A stretch of 32,132 nt of DNA from Lachnoclostridium sp. UBA903 (GCA_002294045.1 DBEP01000040.1:14737-46868); one strand, 5' to 3'; numbered from the stretch's first letter, positions 14,035 through 22,552 are shown. The notes: generated from the letters alone by a model not told the origin. Made by a program: numbers and translations.

Positions 14035-16108
14035 ACTGCAGAAAGAAGATTTAAAAAGAAGGTTATGGACCATAGCCTTATCGATACTGGCATTTTTCCT
14101 TTTTCTAACCGTAGTGCTGGCCATACACATCGGAAATAATAATTTGAACCAGGAACAGATGGCCCGGAATATAACAAGTATTATAGGATACCGGTATATA
14201 ATAGTAAGCTTTATTACAATCGCCGGTGCGGTTATTTGCGGTTTAAGCGGTTTCTTTTATCTGCATTCCAGAAAAAAGGTAGATTTGTACCATAGCATAC
14301 CGGTACGGCGGGAGGTATTATTTACGGTCAGTTATATAAACGGTCTGCTGATATATTTCGTACCTTATATTCTAAATGTTATATTGTGCTTTATCATACT
14401 TCAGATAAACGGCCATATGAATGCTGAATATTTTATTACGGCCATGTCGGCAGTGGGAATAAACTTCTTGTTTTATTGTCTCATTTATACCCTGGCAATT
14501 ATAGCGGTAATGCTTACCGGAAATATAATTATCAGCTGCCTGGGAACCGGAGTTTTCCTTTTATACGGCACTTTAATAATGGGTATCAAGGAAATGTACT
14601 GCCTGGATTTTTTTAATACCTATTCAGGTTTCAACGAGGGAAACCCTTATAGTTTCTTATCACCAATTGTAATCTATTTCGAAATGATAGACCTGAGAGG
14701 ATTAAGAGAATTACAGGTAAGTTCCGTCAGTATCTTAAAGATCGTCCTGGTTACCGTGCTGTTGCTTCTGTTTTCCTTGTTTTTATATAAAAAACGTCCT
14801 TCCGAAGCTGCAGGAAAGGCTATGTCATTCTCTGTCTCAAAGCCTGTCATCAAGTTTTTGCTGGTTATACCGGCAGCTTTAGGAGGAGGAATAGTCTTTC
14901 GGCAAATTGCGTCCAATGGTTCTACGGGCTGGTTTATTTTCGGATTGGTTTTTGCCTTTATTATTTCATACGGAATCATAGAAATTATTTATAACTTTGA
15001 TATCCGAAGTGCTTTTAACCATAAAAAACATATGCTGGTAAGCGGAGTTGTTGTAGCGGTAATAGTTTGTATTTTCCAATTTGATATGTTAAAATATGAC
15101 CTTTATATACCGGATAAAAACAAGATAGAAAGCATGAGCGTATATATATCGGGACTGGACAGCAGACAGAATTATATGTACCAGGATTTACAGGAGAACG
15201 GCTACCGCTATATGGGTGCTGATACTTATCATCTGAAATATATGGAGCTATCGGACCTTGAGTCAGCTTATGCTTTAGCAGGGCTGGGAATTGAGGAAAT
15301 AAAGGAAATAGAGAATATGGAGGAAAAAGGCGAAATTCAGGCCGAAAAGTATTATACTTACAAAGTAAAATATACTTTTAAAAACGGCCGTACCGCATAT
15401 CGAAGTTATAATCTGACTTTGGAGAAAAGCTATGACCGGTTCAGAGATATTTTTGCAAGCGAAGAATTTAAAAAAGGACATTATCCCATTTATAAATGGG
15501 ATGCCGGTAATATTACGTCCGTATCATGCAATAATATGCTGGAATATAAGGAGTTCGGCCTGGATGCGGAGGAAAAGCAGGAGCTTTTGGATATTTACCG
15601 GGAAGAATTATTAAAGCTCACTCTGGATGAAGTAATCGCCGGCCGGCCCTCGGCAACCATAACGTTCCTATTGAAAGAGAAGAATACGGCCAGCTATTAT
15701 GTCTATCCCCAGTTTAACAATACTGTTACGTTTCTGAAAGAACATGGTTTTGACCCGTCCGTACAGGCTGGTATACAGGATATTAAATCCATCAGCATAA
15801 ATAATTACCAGGCCGATCGGAACGGCCAATATAAAGAATACCCATATGGATATACAGTTGAGGATACGGAGGTTAATACGGCCGTAACCTATGTGGATAA
15901 AGAAAAAATCGAAGCTATCCTGCCCCATCTTATAGAAAGTCAGTATTACTGGAATTATTACAGTGTTTTAAAGGGGGAAGAGGATTTAGAAGTCAAGCTG
16001 GTGCTGAGCAAAGATGAGTACGGCAATGATGCGGAATATATCTTTTATTTCAGGGACGGCAGTATGCCTGATTTCGTAAAAGAAGATGTTGGTTATAAGG
16101 AAGAGTAA
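14009..16108 (+). CDS. ABC transporter permease with large soluble C-terminal domain
   Basis: A 699-residue membrane protein. About eight hydrophobic segments lie in the first 370 residues: for example IALSILAFFLFLTVVLAIHI, IVSFITIAGAVICGLSGFFY and IVLVTVLLLLFSLFLY. The last 310 residues are hydrophilic and probably extracytoplasmic, as in permeases annotated with DUF6449. It would form a dimeric export complex with the preceding ATPase. The ATG at 14009 lies inside the ATPase gene with an ACGGAGG site. With the YtrA-type regulator it resembles transporters induced by envelope stress. The actual cargo cannot be inferred. Confidence 0.85.
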   Translation: MTSKNLLFKLQKEDLKRRLWTIALSILAFFLFLTVVLAIHIGNNNLNQEQMARNITSIIGYRYIIVSFITIAGAVICGLSGFFYLHSRKKVDLYHSIPVRREVLFTVSYINGLLIYFVPYILNVILCFIILQINGHMNAEYFITAMSAVGINFLFYCLIYTLAIIAVMLTGNIIISCLGTGVFLLYGTLIMGIKEMYCLDFFNTYSGFNEGNPYSFLSPIVIYFEMIDLRGLRELQVSSVSILKIVLVTVLLLLFSLFLYKKRPSEAAGKAMSFSVSKPVIKFLLVIPAALGGGIVFRQIASNGSTGWFIFGLVFAFIISYGIIEIIYNFDIRSAFNHKKHMLVSGVVVAVIVCIFQFDMLKYDLYIPDKNKIESMSVYISGLDSRQNYMYQDLQENGYRYMGADTYHLKYMELSDLESAYALAGLGIEEIKEIENMEEKGEIQAEKYYTYKVKYTFKNGRTAYRSYNLTLEKSYDRFRDIFASEEFKKGHYPIYKWDAGNITSVSCNNMLEYKEFGLDAEEKQELLDIYREELLKLTLDEVIAGRPSATITFLLKEKNTASYYVYPQFNNTVTFLKEHGFDPSVQAGIQDIKSISINNYQADRNGQYKEYPYGYTVEDTEVNTAVTYVDKEKIEAILPHLIESQYYWNYYSVLKGEEDLEVKLVLSKDEYGNDAEYIFYFRDGSMPDFVKEDVGYKEE

Positions 16109-16110
16109 AT

Positions 16111-16150
16111 AAGAAAGAGTCCGGCAAAAGTCGGACTCTTTCTTAATTTT
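16111..16150 (+). terminator. rho-independent terminator of the GntR/ABC operon
   Basis: A perfect 13-bp stem, AAGAAAGAGTCCG (16111-16123) with CGGACTCTTTCTT (16132-16144), followed by AATTTTTG. It begins 3 nt after the permease stop. It may also stop minus-strand transcription from the possible peptide gene at 16196-16258. Confidence 0.9.
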
Positions 16151-16195
16151 TGTAGGTATTACTTAATTAGTAAGTATTACTTAAATTCCAGTCAG

Positions 16196-16258
16196 TTATC
16201 CTTTGCCGCCTTCTTTCCAGGCACCTTCTGTCTGCATGCCTGAGACAGAACCGCCCAT
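16196..16258 (-). CDS. possible 20-residue peptide
   Basis: A minus-strand frame ATG..TAA coding for a glycine-rich peptide (MGGSVSGMQTEGAWKEGGKG). AAGGA lies 6 nt upstream and a terminator-like stem lies downstream. An overlapping 32-codon frame (16192-16290) has its GGAG directly against the ATG and is less likely. I recognise no family. It could be a signalling or RiPP-type peptide, but no processing gene is adjacent. It may equally be a chance frame in a 366-nt gap. Confidence 0.25.
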   Translation of the reverse strand: MGGSVSGMQTEGAWKEGGKG

Positions 16259-16403
16259 AAATTTTCCTTAAATGTACCCGTTGAAATCATCTCCTTTATT
16301 TCGAAATCCTATCTTATCCTCAAAAATCATTCCGTTCTTTTTTAGTAATATTATATATAGATTCCTATATACTTAATTGTTGTATCGTAATGTTAACAGG
16401 CCG

Positions 16404-16472
16404 TGTTATAATTATTGTAACAAATTAAGGTTTGCTCCAGAGAGTGGCCGCAGCCGGCACGGCTGTTCGGCC
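16404..16472 (+). promoter_or_regulatory. extended -10 promoter and GC-rich leader hairpin before the flavodoxin-like gene
   Basis: TGTTATAAT (16404-16412) is an extended -10. It overlaps a weak Rex-like site at 16406-16423 (10 of 14 positions), which I do not rely on. The leader carries nested pairing: GGCCG (16446-16450) with CGGCC (16468-16472), enclosing CAGCC with GGCTG. Ribosome binding site GGAGG follows at about 16505. Confidence 0.5.
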
Positions 16473-16516
16473 GTGATGATTCATTTAAAAATCAAGTAAA
16501 ATAAGGAGGATATGAT

Positions 16517-17173
16517 ATGAACGTTGTAGCTGTTAATGGAAGTCCCAGAAACAACTGGAATACGGCAACTTTGTTAAAGCAGGCATTGGAAGGCGCCGCC
16601 TCAGGCGGGGCCGGTGTTGAACTTATCAATCTTTATGAATGTAATTATAAAGGCTGTATAAGCTGTTTTGTCTGTAAGAGGATAGGCGGAAAGAGCTATG
16701 GGAAATGTTCCGTCAATGACGGACTGAAACCTGTTCTGAAAAAAATTGAAGAGAGCGATGCGCTCATCCTGGGGTCTCCGATTTATTTTGGAATGGTTAC
16801 GGGAGAGATGAGGTCCTTTCTTGAAAGGCTGCTGTTCCAATATCTGGTTTATGATGGTAAATATACGAATCTTTCCGGGAAAAAAATGCCCGTGGGCCTT
16901 ATTTATACCATGAATGTACCGGAACCTTATTTGGATAAGGTGGGATATAAGGAGATGTTTTTAAATACGGTGGAGAATCCTTTGAAAAGGGCTTTCGGTG
17001 AAACGGAGTCTTTGTTTGTTACGGATACCTATCAGTTTGATGATTATTCCAAATATGAAACCTCTGCTTTTGATGCGGAGAAAAAGGCTGACAGACGCCG
17101 GGAGATATTTCCTCAGGATTGTGGGAAAGCCTTTGATATGGGATATCGATTTGCAAATTCTAAAAATAAATAA
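16517..17173 (+). CDS. flavodoxin-like NADPH-dependent FMN reductase family protein
   Basis: A 218-residue flavoprotein. The N-terminal FMN phosphate loop is VNGSPRNNWNTATLL. A GCISCFVCK cysteine cluster at about residue 47-55 is typical of iron-sulfur flavoprotein-like / NAD(P)H oxidoreductases of anaerobes. GSPIYFGMVTGEMRSFLERL is the second FMN-contact region. Only part of the iron-sulfur flavoprotein cysteine pattern is present, so cluster binding is uncertain. It is monocistronic with a good GGAGG site. A role in redox balance or quinone/nitro reduction is inferred from the family. Confidence 0.85.
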   Translation: MNVVAVNGSPRNNWNTATLLKQALEGAASGGAGVELINLYECNYKGCISCFVCKRIGGKSYGKCSVNDGLKPVLKKIEESDALILGSPIYFGMVTGEMRSFLERLLFQYLVYDGKYTNLSGKKMPVGLIYTMNVPEPYLDKVGYKEMFLNTVENPLKRAFGETESLFVTDTYQFDDYSKYETSAFDAEKKADRRREIFPQDCGKAFDMGYRFANSKNK

Positions 17174-17273
17174 AGAGGAAGCAGAGGATTTTGTTTGGAC
17201 GGATATTTATCCATATAAGCCGCTTAAAAATATAAAGGTAAAAAATAAAGTAAGAAAAATTTTAAAATTTATA

Positions 17274-17302
17274 TTGACTGTTTGATCAAATAATGATATA
17301 TT
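17274..17302 (+). promoter_or_regulatory. sigma-A promoter with a palindrome in the spacer
   Basis: TTGACT (17274-17279), a 17-bp spacer and TATATT (17297-17302). The spacer contains the perfect 10-bp palindrome TTTGATCAAA (17281-17290), well placed for a repressor. Confidence 0.75.
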
Positions 17303-17308
17303 AGCAAC

Positions 17309-17451
17309 AGTTAATTTACTAAATGACCAAATTTATGAGGCGGTAAATAGCTTTGATGTTACCTATGTAAATTTATGTTGAAATCAACTTAATATGTTTG
17401 CCTATACAAAAGTGTAGATTAAATCCTTTCGGATTTATCTACGCTTTTTTT
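17309..17451 (+). ncRNA. candidate structured RNA ending in an intrinsic terminator
   Basis: Between the promoter at 17274 and a strong terminator lies about 100 nt without a gene. It can fold as a three-way arrangement: GGC (about 17339-17341) with GCC (17400-17402) closing two hairpins, GGTAA with TTACC, and GTTG-AAAT-CAAC. It is either a cis-regulatory leader of the nucleoside transporter operon starting at 17756 or a free small RNA. I could not match it to a known riboswitch: purine, preQ1, THF, fluoride and cyclic-dinucleotide cores are absent. Confidence 0.45.
17411..17451 (+). terminator. strong rho-independent terminator
   Basis: GTGTAGATTAAATCC (17412-17426), loop TTTC, then GGATTTATCTACGC (17431-17444), with one bulged T, then seven T. 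It lies about 300 nt before the next gene. Confidence 0.9.
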
Positions 17452-17699
17452 ATTCAATAGGAAATTGCGTCCTATTGAATAAAAACCCACCGGGGGATGC
17501 ACATGACGCTTGAGAGGAATTATGCCGCAAAGCGGCCAAGCGTCAGCGCAGAGTTTGCTTTGCAAACTCTTTCTTATTCAATAGGAAATTGCGTCCTATT
17601 GAATAAAAACCCTCCGGGGGGATGCACATGACACTTGAGAGGAATTATGCCGCAAAGCGGCCAAGCGTCAGCGCAGAGTTTGCTTTGCAAACTCTTTCT
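17451..17699. repeat. two tandem copies of a 124-bp hairpin repeat (family B)
   Basis: Copy 1 is 17451-17574 and copy 2 is 17575-17699, differing by two substitutions and one extra G. A third start (TATGCAATAG) begins at 17700. Each unit carries three folds. The first is a 12-bp stem TATTCAATAGGA/TCCTATTGAATA. The second is GACGCTT...AAGCGTC enclosing GCCGC-AAA-GCGGC. The third is AGAGTTTGC-TTT-GCAAACTCT. There is no coding potential. A degenerate copy is at 10505-10590. Confidence 0.85.
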
Positions 17700-17755
17700 T
17701 ATGCAATAGGCGGAATACTTGCCGGTACAGGCAAAGTCAGGCAGGAGACTGGAAT

Positions 17756-19270
17756 ATGAAAGAATTGCTCAGAATGGAAAATATGACAAAAAAGTTTGGA
17801 GAAGTGTATGCAAATAAGGATATCAACCTGATTGTTACGGAGGGTGAAGTCCACACGCTTCTTGGGGAAAACGGGGCAGGAAAAAGCACCCTGATGAATA
17901 TTCTCATCGGCCTTTACCAGCCCAGCCAAGGTGATATTTATCTTCGCGGGGAAAAGGTAAAAATTGATTCGCCGTCCAAGGCGGTAAAGCTTGGCATCGG
18001 CATGGTACATCAGCATTTTATGCTGGTTGAGGCATTAACGGTATTTGAGAATATTATATTGGGCATTACGAAAGACAGAGCCGTATTTATCAAAAAGGAT
18101 GCCATGAAAGAAGATATACTTAAGCTGGCCGATAAGTACGGGCTGGATATTGAACTTGAGAAGCCCGTTACGGAAATCTCAGTAGGAGCCCAGCAGCGTG
18201 TGGAAATCCTAAAGGCATTATACCGTGGGGCAGAATTGCTGATATTGGATGAACCTACGGCTGCTTTAACGGATATTGAGGCGGAAGGGCTGTTTCGGAT
18301 TATAAAAAAACTGACGGCGGAAATGAAATCGGTTATTTTTATATCCCATAAAATGAGGGAAGTTTTGAAAATCAGCGACCGGATTACCATTCTCAGGGCA
18401 GGGCAGACAATTGTTACCCTGGAAAAAAACAAGGCGGAAGAAACGAAACTGGCTAACCTTATGATTGGAAGAGAGCTGGTTAGCGGTAATTATAAAAAGG
18501 TTTCTAAGATAAAAGAACATATCCTGTCTATGGAAAAGGTCAGCTTTAACAAAAGTTCCAAGCATAACGGCATAACGGATATTACTTTAACCGTAGGAAA
18601 GGGTGAAATACTTGGGATTGCAGGAGTGGACGGCAATGGACAGTCCCAGCTTGCCCAGGTGGCCACCGGTGTAATAACGCCGGACAGCGGGAAGGTATAT
18701 TTAAAAACAGAAAAAGTGGCAAAATTTGTACCGGCTGAATTTATCGGCTCCAACGTTTCCCATATTCCGGAGGACCGGAATAAAATGGGCCTTATCGGAA
18801 AAATGAGCGTGAAAGAAAACCTGGTTTTAAAGAGTATGGAAAAAGACCGGATTTCAATTGGAAAAGGACTGTTTTTAAAGAAAAAAGCCATTACGGTATA
18901 TGCCAATGAGATGAAGAACAAATATGATATCCGCTGTGCTTCCGTTGACCAGGAAATCAGGAATCTGTCCGGAGGGAACCAGCAAAAGATTGTGTTGGCC
19001 AGGGAATTGGAGGAAGAACCGGAACTTTTGGTAGCGGTTCACCCTTCCAGAGGACTGGATATAGGAGCTGCAAAATATGTTCACGATAAAATGATTGAAT
19101 CCAGGGATAAGGGCTGCGGAATACTCTTAATCAGTGCGGATTTTGATGAAGTATTAAAATTATCGGACCGTATCGCCGTAATGTATGAAGGAAAAATTAC
19201 CGGTGTATATTCCGGCATAAACCCGCCGGTCAAAGAAATATCACTGGCTATGGCAGGAAAAGCAAATTGA
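17756..19270 (+). CDS. nucleoside-type ABC transporter ATP-binding protein (two ATPase domains)
   Basis: A 504-residue fused double ATPase of the sugar/nucleoside importer class. Domain 1 (about 5-235) has Walker A GENGAGKST, signature VGAQQRVEI and Walker B LLILDEPTAAL. Domain 2 (about 255-500) has the degenerate Walker A GVDGNGQSQLAQ, signature LSGGNQQKIVLAREL and HPSRGLDIGAA. The pattern and the gene order (ATPase, two permeases, BMP lipoprotein) match the nucleoside importers YufO/RnsB. AGGAG precedes the ATG. It is the first gene of its operon. Confidence 0.92.
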   Translation: MKELLRMENMTKKFGEVYANKDINLIVTEGEVHTLLGENGAGKSTLMNILIGLYQPSQGDIYLRGEKVKIDSPSKAVKLGIGMVHQHFMLVEALTVFENIILGITKDRAVFIKKDAMKEDILKLADKYGLDIELEKPVTEISVGAQQRVEILKALYRGAELLILDEPTAALTDIEAEGLFRIIKKLTAEMKSVIFISHKMREVLKISDRITILRAGQTIVTLEKNKAEETKLANLMIGRELVSGNYKKVSKIKEHILSMEKVSFNKSSKHNGITDITLTVGKGEILGIAGVDGNGQSQLAQVATGVITPDSGKVYLKTEKVAKFVPAEFIGSNVSHIPEDRNKMGLIGKMSVKENLVLKSMEKDRISIGKGLFLKKKAITVYANEMKNKYDIRCASVDQEIRNLSGGNQQKIVLARELEEEPELLVAVHPSRGLDIGAAKYVHDKMIESRDKGCGILLISADFDEVLKLSDRIAVMYEGKITGVYSGINPPVKEISLAMAGKAN

Positions 19271-19280
19271 AGGGAGGAGA

Positions 19281-19374
19281 AGGTTGAAAGAAAATAAAGT
19301 ATAAAGAAAGGACGCCACTAACAGATTCTTTCAACCTATTTATTTGTGGCAGTATCGCAAGCCTGCTTGCGATA
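19281..19374 (+). other. stacked inverted repeats between ATPase and permease genes
   Basis: AGGTTGAAAGAA (19281-19292) pairs with TTCTTTCAACCT (19326-19337). Interleaved with it, GCCAC (19314-19318) pairs with GTGGC (19346-19350). A compact hairpin TATCGCAAG..CTTGCGATA follows (19353-19374). No T tract is present. The 120-nt gap is unusually long inside an importer operon, so RNA processing or partial attenuation is possible. Confidence 0.55.
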
Positions 19375-19390
19375 TGCAATGGGTGTAAAT

Positions 19391-20455
19391 ATGAAACTGA
19401 AAAATATGCTGATAAAAATACTTGTTCCGTTTGTTTCCGTATTATGTTCCTTCCTGGTGGGAGCCGTAATGATAGCGGCTATTGGCGGCAATCCTGCGGA
19501 AGCTTACAGGTATCTGTTTCAAGGTGCATTCGGAACCGCAGCCAATGCAGGAGAAACCGTAGTGAAAGCGGTCCCGTTAATATTTACCGGCCTGGCGGCT
19601 ACTTTTGCTTATAAATGCGGTGTTTTTAATCTGGGTGCGGAAGGCCAGTTTGCCATGGGAGCGGTAGTCAGTATATGGGTATCTACCGTTTTAAAAGGAG
19701 TTACGGGAGTCCCTTTATTAATTACCAGCCTTATTTTGGGAGCTGCTGCCGGCGGTATCTGGGGTGCCATTCCGGGCATCTTAAAAATAACCCGGGGCTT
19801 AAATGAAATGATTGTAAGTATTATGTTAAACTATGTGGCCGTTTTGTTTATGGGCTTTCTGTATTCGGGGCCGTTAAGGGAGGGCAGCGTTCCCCAGACG
19901 GCTGCGGTCAATGATAAGCTGGCCAGGATAATAGGAGGAACGAGAGTACATGCCGGAATCATTGTTGCACTGGTGCTTGCGTTGGGAATTCACTATTTCC
20001 TTTTCTATACCTCCAAGGGGTTTAAACTTAGGGCAGTTGGGCTGAATCAGACCGCTTCCCGGTTTAACGGTCTCTCTGTCGGCAAATTCATGCTGGTAGC
20101 CTTTATTATATCCGGAGCCATTGCGGGGCTGGGCGGCAGTGTGGAACTCCACGGGACACAATTCCGTTTGATGGCCGGCTTTGGTAACGGCTATGGCTTT
20201 GACGGAGTGGCAATTGCCCTGATTGGGCAGTTAAACCCCATCGGTACCCTTCTGGCGGCCTATTTATTTGCCGTCTTAAGGACCGGCGCCACTACCATGC
20301 AGGTTGGCAGCGGAATGCCCACTTCGGTAATTGATATTGTACAGGCGTTAATTATTGTATTCGCCGTGGCAGGAACCGCTTTTACCAATCTGCCGAAAAC
20401 CAGGCAGTTCTTTATCAATTTATATTCGACAACCGGACAGGAGGGAAGGGAATAA
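19391..20455 (+). CDS. nucleoside ABC transporter permease 1
   Basis: A 354-residue inner-membrane permease of the BPD_transp_2 class, resembling YufP. It has about nine hydrophobic segments, among them ILVPFVSVLCSFLVGAVMIA and IIVALVLALGIHYFLFY. The conserved KCGVFNLGAEGQFAMGA and LRAVGLNQTASRFNGL regions are visible. An upstream in-frame start at 19346 would run through the hairpin at 19353-19374, so the ATG at 19391 is chosen although its ribosome binding site is weak. It overlaps permease 2 by one base. Confidence 0.9.
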   Translation: MKLKNMLIKILVPFVSVLCSFLVGAVMIAAIGGNPAEAYRYLFQGAFGTAANAGETVVKAVPLIFTGLAATFAYKCGVFNLGAEGQFAMGAVVSIWVSTVLKGVTGVPLLITSLILGAAAGGIWGAIPGILKITRGLNEMIVSIMLNYVAVLFMGFLYSGPLREGSVPQTAAVNDKLARIIGGTRVHAGIIVALVLALGIHYFLFYTSKGFKLRAVGLNQTASRFNGLSVGKFMLVAFIISGAIAGLGGSVELHGTQFRLMAGFGNGYGFDGVAIALIGQLNPIGTLLAAYLFAVLRTGATTMQVGSGMPTSVIDIVQALIIVFAVAGTAFTNLPKTRQFFINLYSTTGQEGRE

Positions 20456-21396
20456 TGGATACAGTATGGAATGTGACATTCTTTCAGGAATTATTACTCT
20501 CTACCGTCCGAATGGCCACACCGATTCTGATTGTAGCCCTGGCCGAACTGTATTCGGAGCGTGCGGGCCAGGTTAATATAGGTCTGGACGGTATTATGTC
20601 TTTTGGTGCTTTGGCCGGTTTTCTTATCTGTTATATTACCGGCAGCCCTTACCTAGGCATACTGGCAGGAGCTGCAGGCGGCATCCTGATTAATATGGTC
20701 TATGCCTTCTGCACCATAACCTTAGGGGCACAACAGATTGTATATGGTATGGCGATTAATATATTTGCTCCCGCATTTGCTTCCTTTATTTATAAAATAT
20801 ACTTCGGTATTAATTCAACCCTGGCCCAGGCCACCTTAATGAATGCGGTTCCGGTTCCTCTTCTTAGCAGAATTCCGGTGATTGGAACGGTACTTTTTAA
20901 TCATACGCCGATTGTTTATTTAGCTTATTTACTGGTGCCTTTCAGTTTCGTGTTTTTCAGTAAAACTAAAGCAGGTCTGAATTACAGGGCGGTAGGGGAA
21001 TTTCCCAAGGCGGCGGAATCCCTGGGAATTAATGTTATCCGGCAGAAATACCTTGCGTGTATTATCTGCGGCGCCTTAGCAGGTATCGGCGGGGCATACC
21101 TTACTACCTGTTATATCAGTACTTATTCGGACGGTGTTGTTTCAGGACGGGGATTTATCGCGTTATCTGCCGTTATATTCGGAAGGTGGATGCCGGGAGG
21201 AGTATTACTTGCCGCCTTATTATTCGGTTTTACGGATGCCCTGCAGCTCCGCCTGCAGGTAATGAGTTCTGGCACGCCATACCAGCTGCTGGCTATGCTG
21301 CCCTATCTTTGTACCTTGTTTGTACTGGCGTTTTTTGGTATTCGGAAAGCCGGTCCTATGGCAAATGGAAAGCCTTATTTCAGGGAAGAACGTTAA
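20455..21396 (+). CDS. nucleoside ABC transporter permease 2
   Basis: A 313-residue permease, partner of the preceding one and similar to YufQ. Motifs ERAGQVNIGLDGIMSFGA and YRAVGEFPKAAESLGI are typical of the second permease in this importer type, and eight to nine hydrophobic segments are present. Its ATG shares a base with the previous stop (TAATG) and GGAGGGAAGGG lies just upstream, so translation is coupled. Confidence 0.9.
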   Translation: MDTVWNVTFFQELLLSTVRMATPILIVALAELYSERAGQVNIGLDGIMSFGALAGFLICYITGSPYLGILAGAAGGILINMVYAFCTITLGAQQIVYGMAINIFAPAFASFIYKIYFGINSTLAQATLMNAVPVPLLSRIPVIGTVLFNHTPIVYLAYLLVPFSFVFFSKTKAGLNYRAVGEFPKAAESLGINVIRQKYLACIICGALAGIGGAYLTTCYISTYSDGVVSGRGFIALSAVIFGRWMPGGVLLAALLFGFTDALQLRLQVMSSGTPYQLLAMLPYLCTLFVLAFFGIRKAGPMANGKPYFREER

Positions 21397-21438
21397 TTTT
21401 AGGCAATGCCTTTGATTATAAAGACGTCAATAAATAAT

Positions 21439-21463
21439 CTCAGAATTTACCCCAAATTCTGAG
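21439..21463 (+). other. hairpin before the BMP lipoprotein gene
   Basis: A perfect 10-bp stem, CTCAGAATTT (21439-21448) with AAATTCTGAG (21454-21463), with a 5-nt loop and no T tract. It lies just upstream of the lipoprotein ribosome binding site. Such stems often protect the binding-protein mRNA and raise its level over the permease genes. Confidence 0.6.
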
Positions 21464-21488
21464 AGCACATAATGAAGGAGGAATTTAT

Positions 21489-22475
21489 ATGAAAAACAGA
21501 TATTTAGTATTAATTTTAGCGGTAATTATGGTTTTTAGCCTGGCCGGGTGCGCCTCTTCCGGGAATTCATCCACCGGCGCTGGGGAAGAAAAAACATATA
21601 AAGTAGCCATGATACTGGACTCATCCATTTCTGACGGCGGCTGGGGCGCGGCATGTTATAATGCCATGGTTTCGGCTGCAGAAGATAGCGGGTTTGAAAC
21701 GCAGTACACCGATAACCTGGCAACAGCGGATTTTGCATCCAGCATCAGAAGCTACTGTGATTTGGGAATCAACTTAATCTTCGCACCCGGCAATCAGTAT
21801 ACCGACGCTGTAAAGGAGGTTGCGGAGGACTATCCGGAGGTATACTTTGCTTTATTAAACGGCACTGTTGAAACGGATAATATTGTATCCATATTGCCGG
21901 ATGCCCAGCAGATCGGATATATGGCCGGAGCCCTGGCCAGCCTTATGACGAAGACAGGCAGTATCGGATTTATCGGCGGTATGGAATTAGACACTACAAA
22001 AGCTAAATTGGCTTCATATGAAGCGGCAGCGAAGGCGGTAAATCCGGATGCGGTTGTCTATTCCGCATATGCGGGTTCCTTCTCGGATTCCGCAAAAGGG
22101 AAGGAAATCGCAGACTCCATGGTTACCATGAACGATGTGGATGTTATGTTCGGGGATGCAAGCGCGGTAGACTCCGGTGCCAGGGAAGCGCTGTCAAACT
22201 ATGAAAACCGGTATGATATCGGACAGCCCAGCGATCTGCTGGCCTCCCAGGAATCCGACGTGCTGATCGGCAGCGTGGTTACGGATAATGCAGCCATGTT
22301 AAAAATCTGCATGGAAGACTTAAAAAATGGTACGTTCGGCAATAAAACAATTTATGGCGATCTTTCCAACAATAGTTTAAGCGTCGGTACTTTCAGCGAC
22401 TCCGTTCCTTCGGATATACAGGAAAAATACCTGGATATAGTGGAACAAATCAAGGACGGGACTTTTATACAATAA
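21489..22475 (+). CDS. BMP-family nucleoside-binding lipoprotein
   Basis: A 328-residue extracellular substrate-binding lipoprotein. The signal peptide ends in the lipobox LAGC with the lipidated residue Cys21. The mature region is of the Bmp/PnrA family: KVAMILDSSISDGGWG near the start and IGFIGGMELDTTKAKL in the middle. PnrA-type proteins bind purine nucleosides, so this operon probably imports guanosine/inosine-type nucleosides. The assignment of cargo is by family. GGAGG precedes the ATG. Unusually for such importers it is the last gene. Confidence 0.92.
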   Translation: MKNRYLVLILAVIMVFSLAGCASSGNSSTGAGEEKTYKVAMILDSSISDGGWGAACYNAMVSAAEDSGFETQYTDNLATADFASSIRSYCDLGINLIFAPGNQYTDAVKEVAEDYPEVYFALLNGTVETDNIVSILPDAQQIGYMAGALASLMTKTGSIGFIGGMELDTTKAKLASYEAAAKAVNPDAVVYSAYAGSFSDSAKGKEIADSMVTMNDVDVMFGDASAVDSGAREALSNYENRYDIGQPSDLLASQESDVLIGSVVTDNAAMLKICMEDLKNGTFGNKTIYGDLSNNSLSVGTFSDSVPSDIQEKYLDIVEQIKDGTFIQ

Positions 22476-22528
22476 TAATATTATTTTTATTCAATACAGA
22501 AAGTATTGCTTGCAGTTAACGGTGTAAT

Positions 22529-22547
22529 GATGTAATATTAATACATC
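22529..22547 (+). promoter_or_regulatory. inverted repeat upstream of the TetR gene
   Basis: GATGTA (22529-22534) and TACATC (22542-22547) flank ATATTAA. The size and position suit a TetR-family operator, but no convincing promoter pair was found around it. Confidence 0.4.
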
Positions 22548-22552
22548 TTTGT

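Noticed and set aside
16440..16510. T-box or other known riboswitch before the flavodoxin-like gene
   Set aside because: The nested GC hairpin lacks the T-box bulge and a terminator/antiterminator pair; only a plain hairpin can be supported.
17160..17285. Coding tail after the flavodoxin-like gene (frame ending at 17285)
   Set aside because: It is a different frame that starts inside the flavodoxin-like gene, with no ribosome binding site and lysine-rich low-complexity content; it also overlaps the promoter at 17274.
17309..17411. Purine riboswitch for the nucleoside importer
   Set aside because: The conserved aptamer joining sequences and loop-loop motifs are not present, so it is listed only as an unidentified structured RNA.
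17451..17699. CRISPR-like repeats
   Set aside because: There are only two contiguous 124-bp units without spacers and no cas genes nearby; each unit is a set of hairpins.
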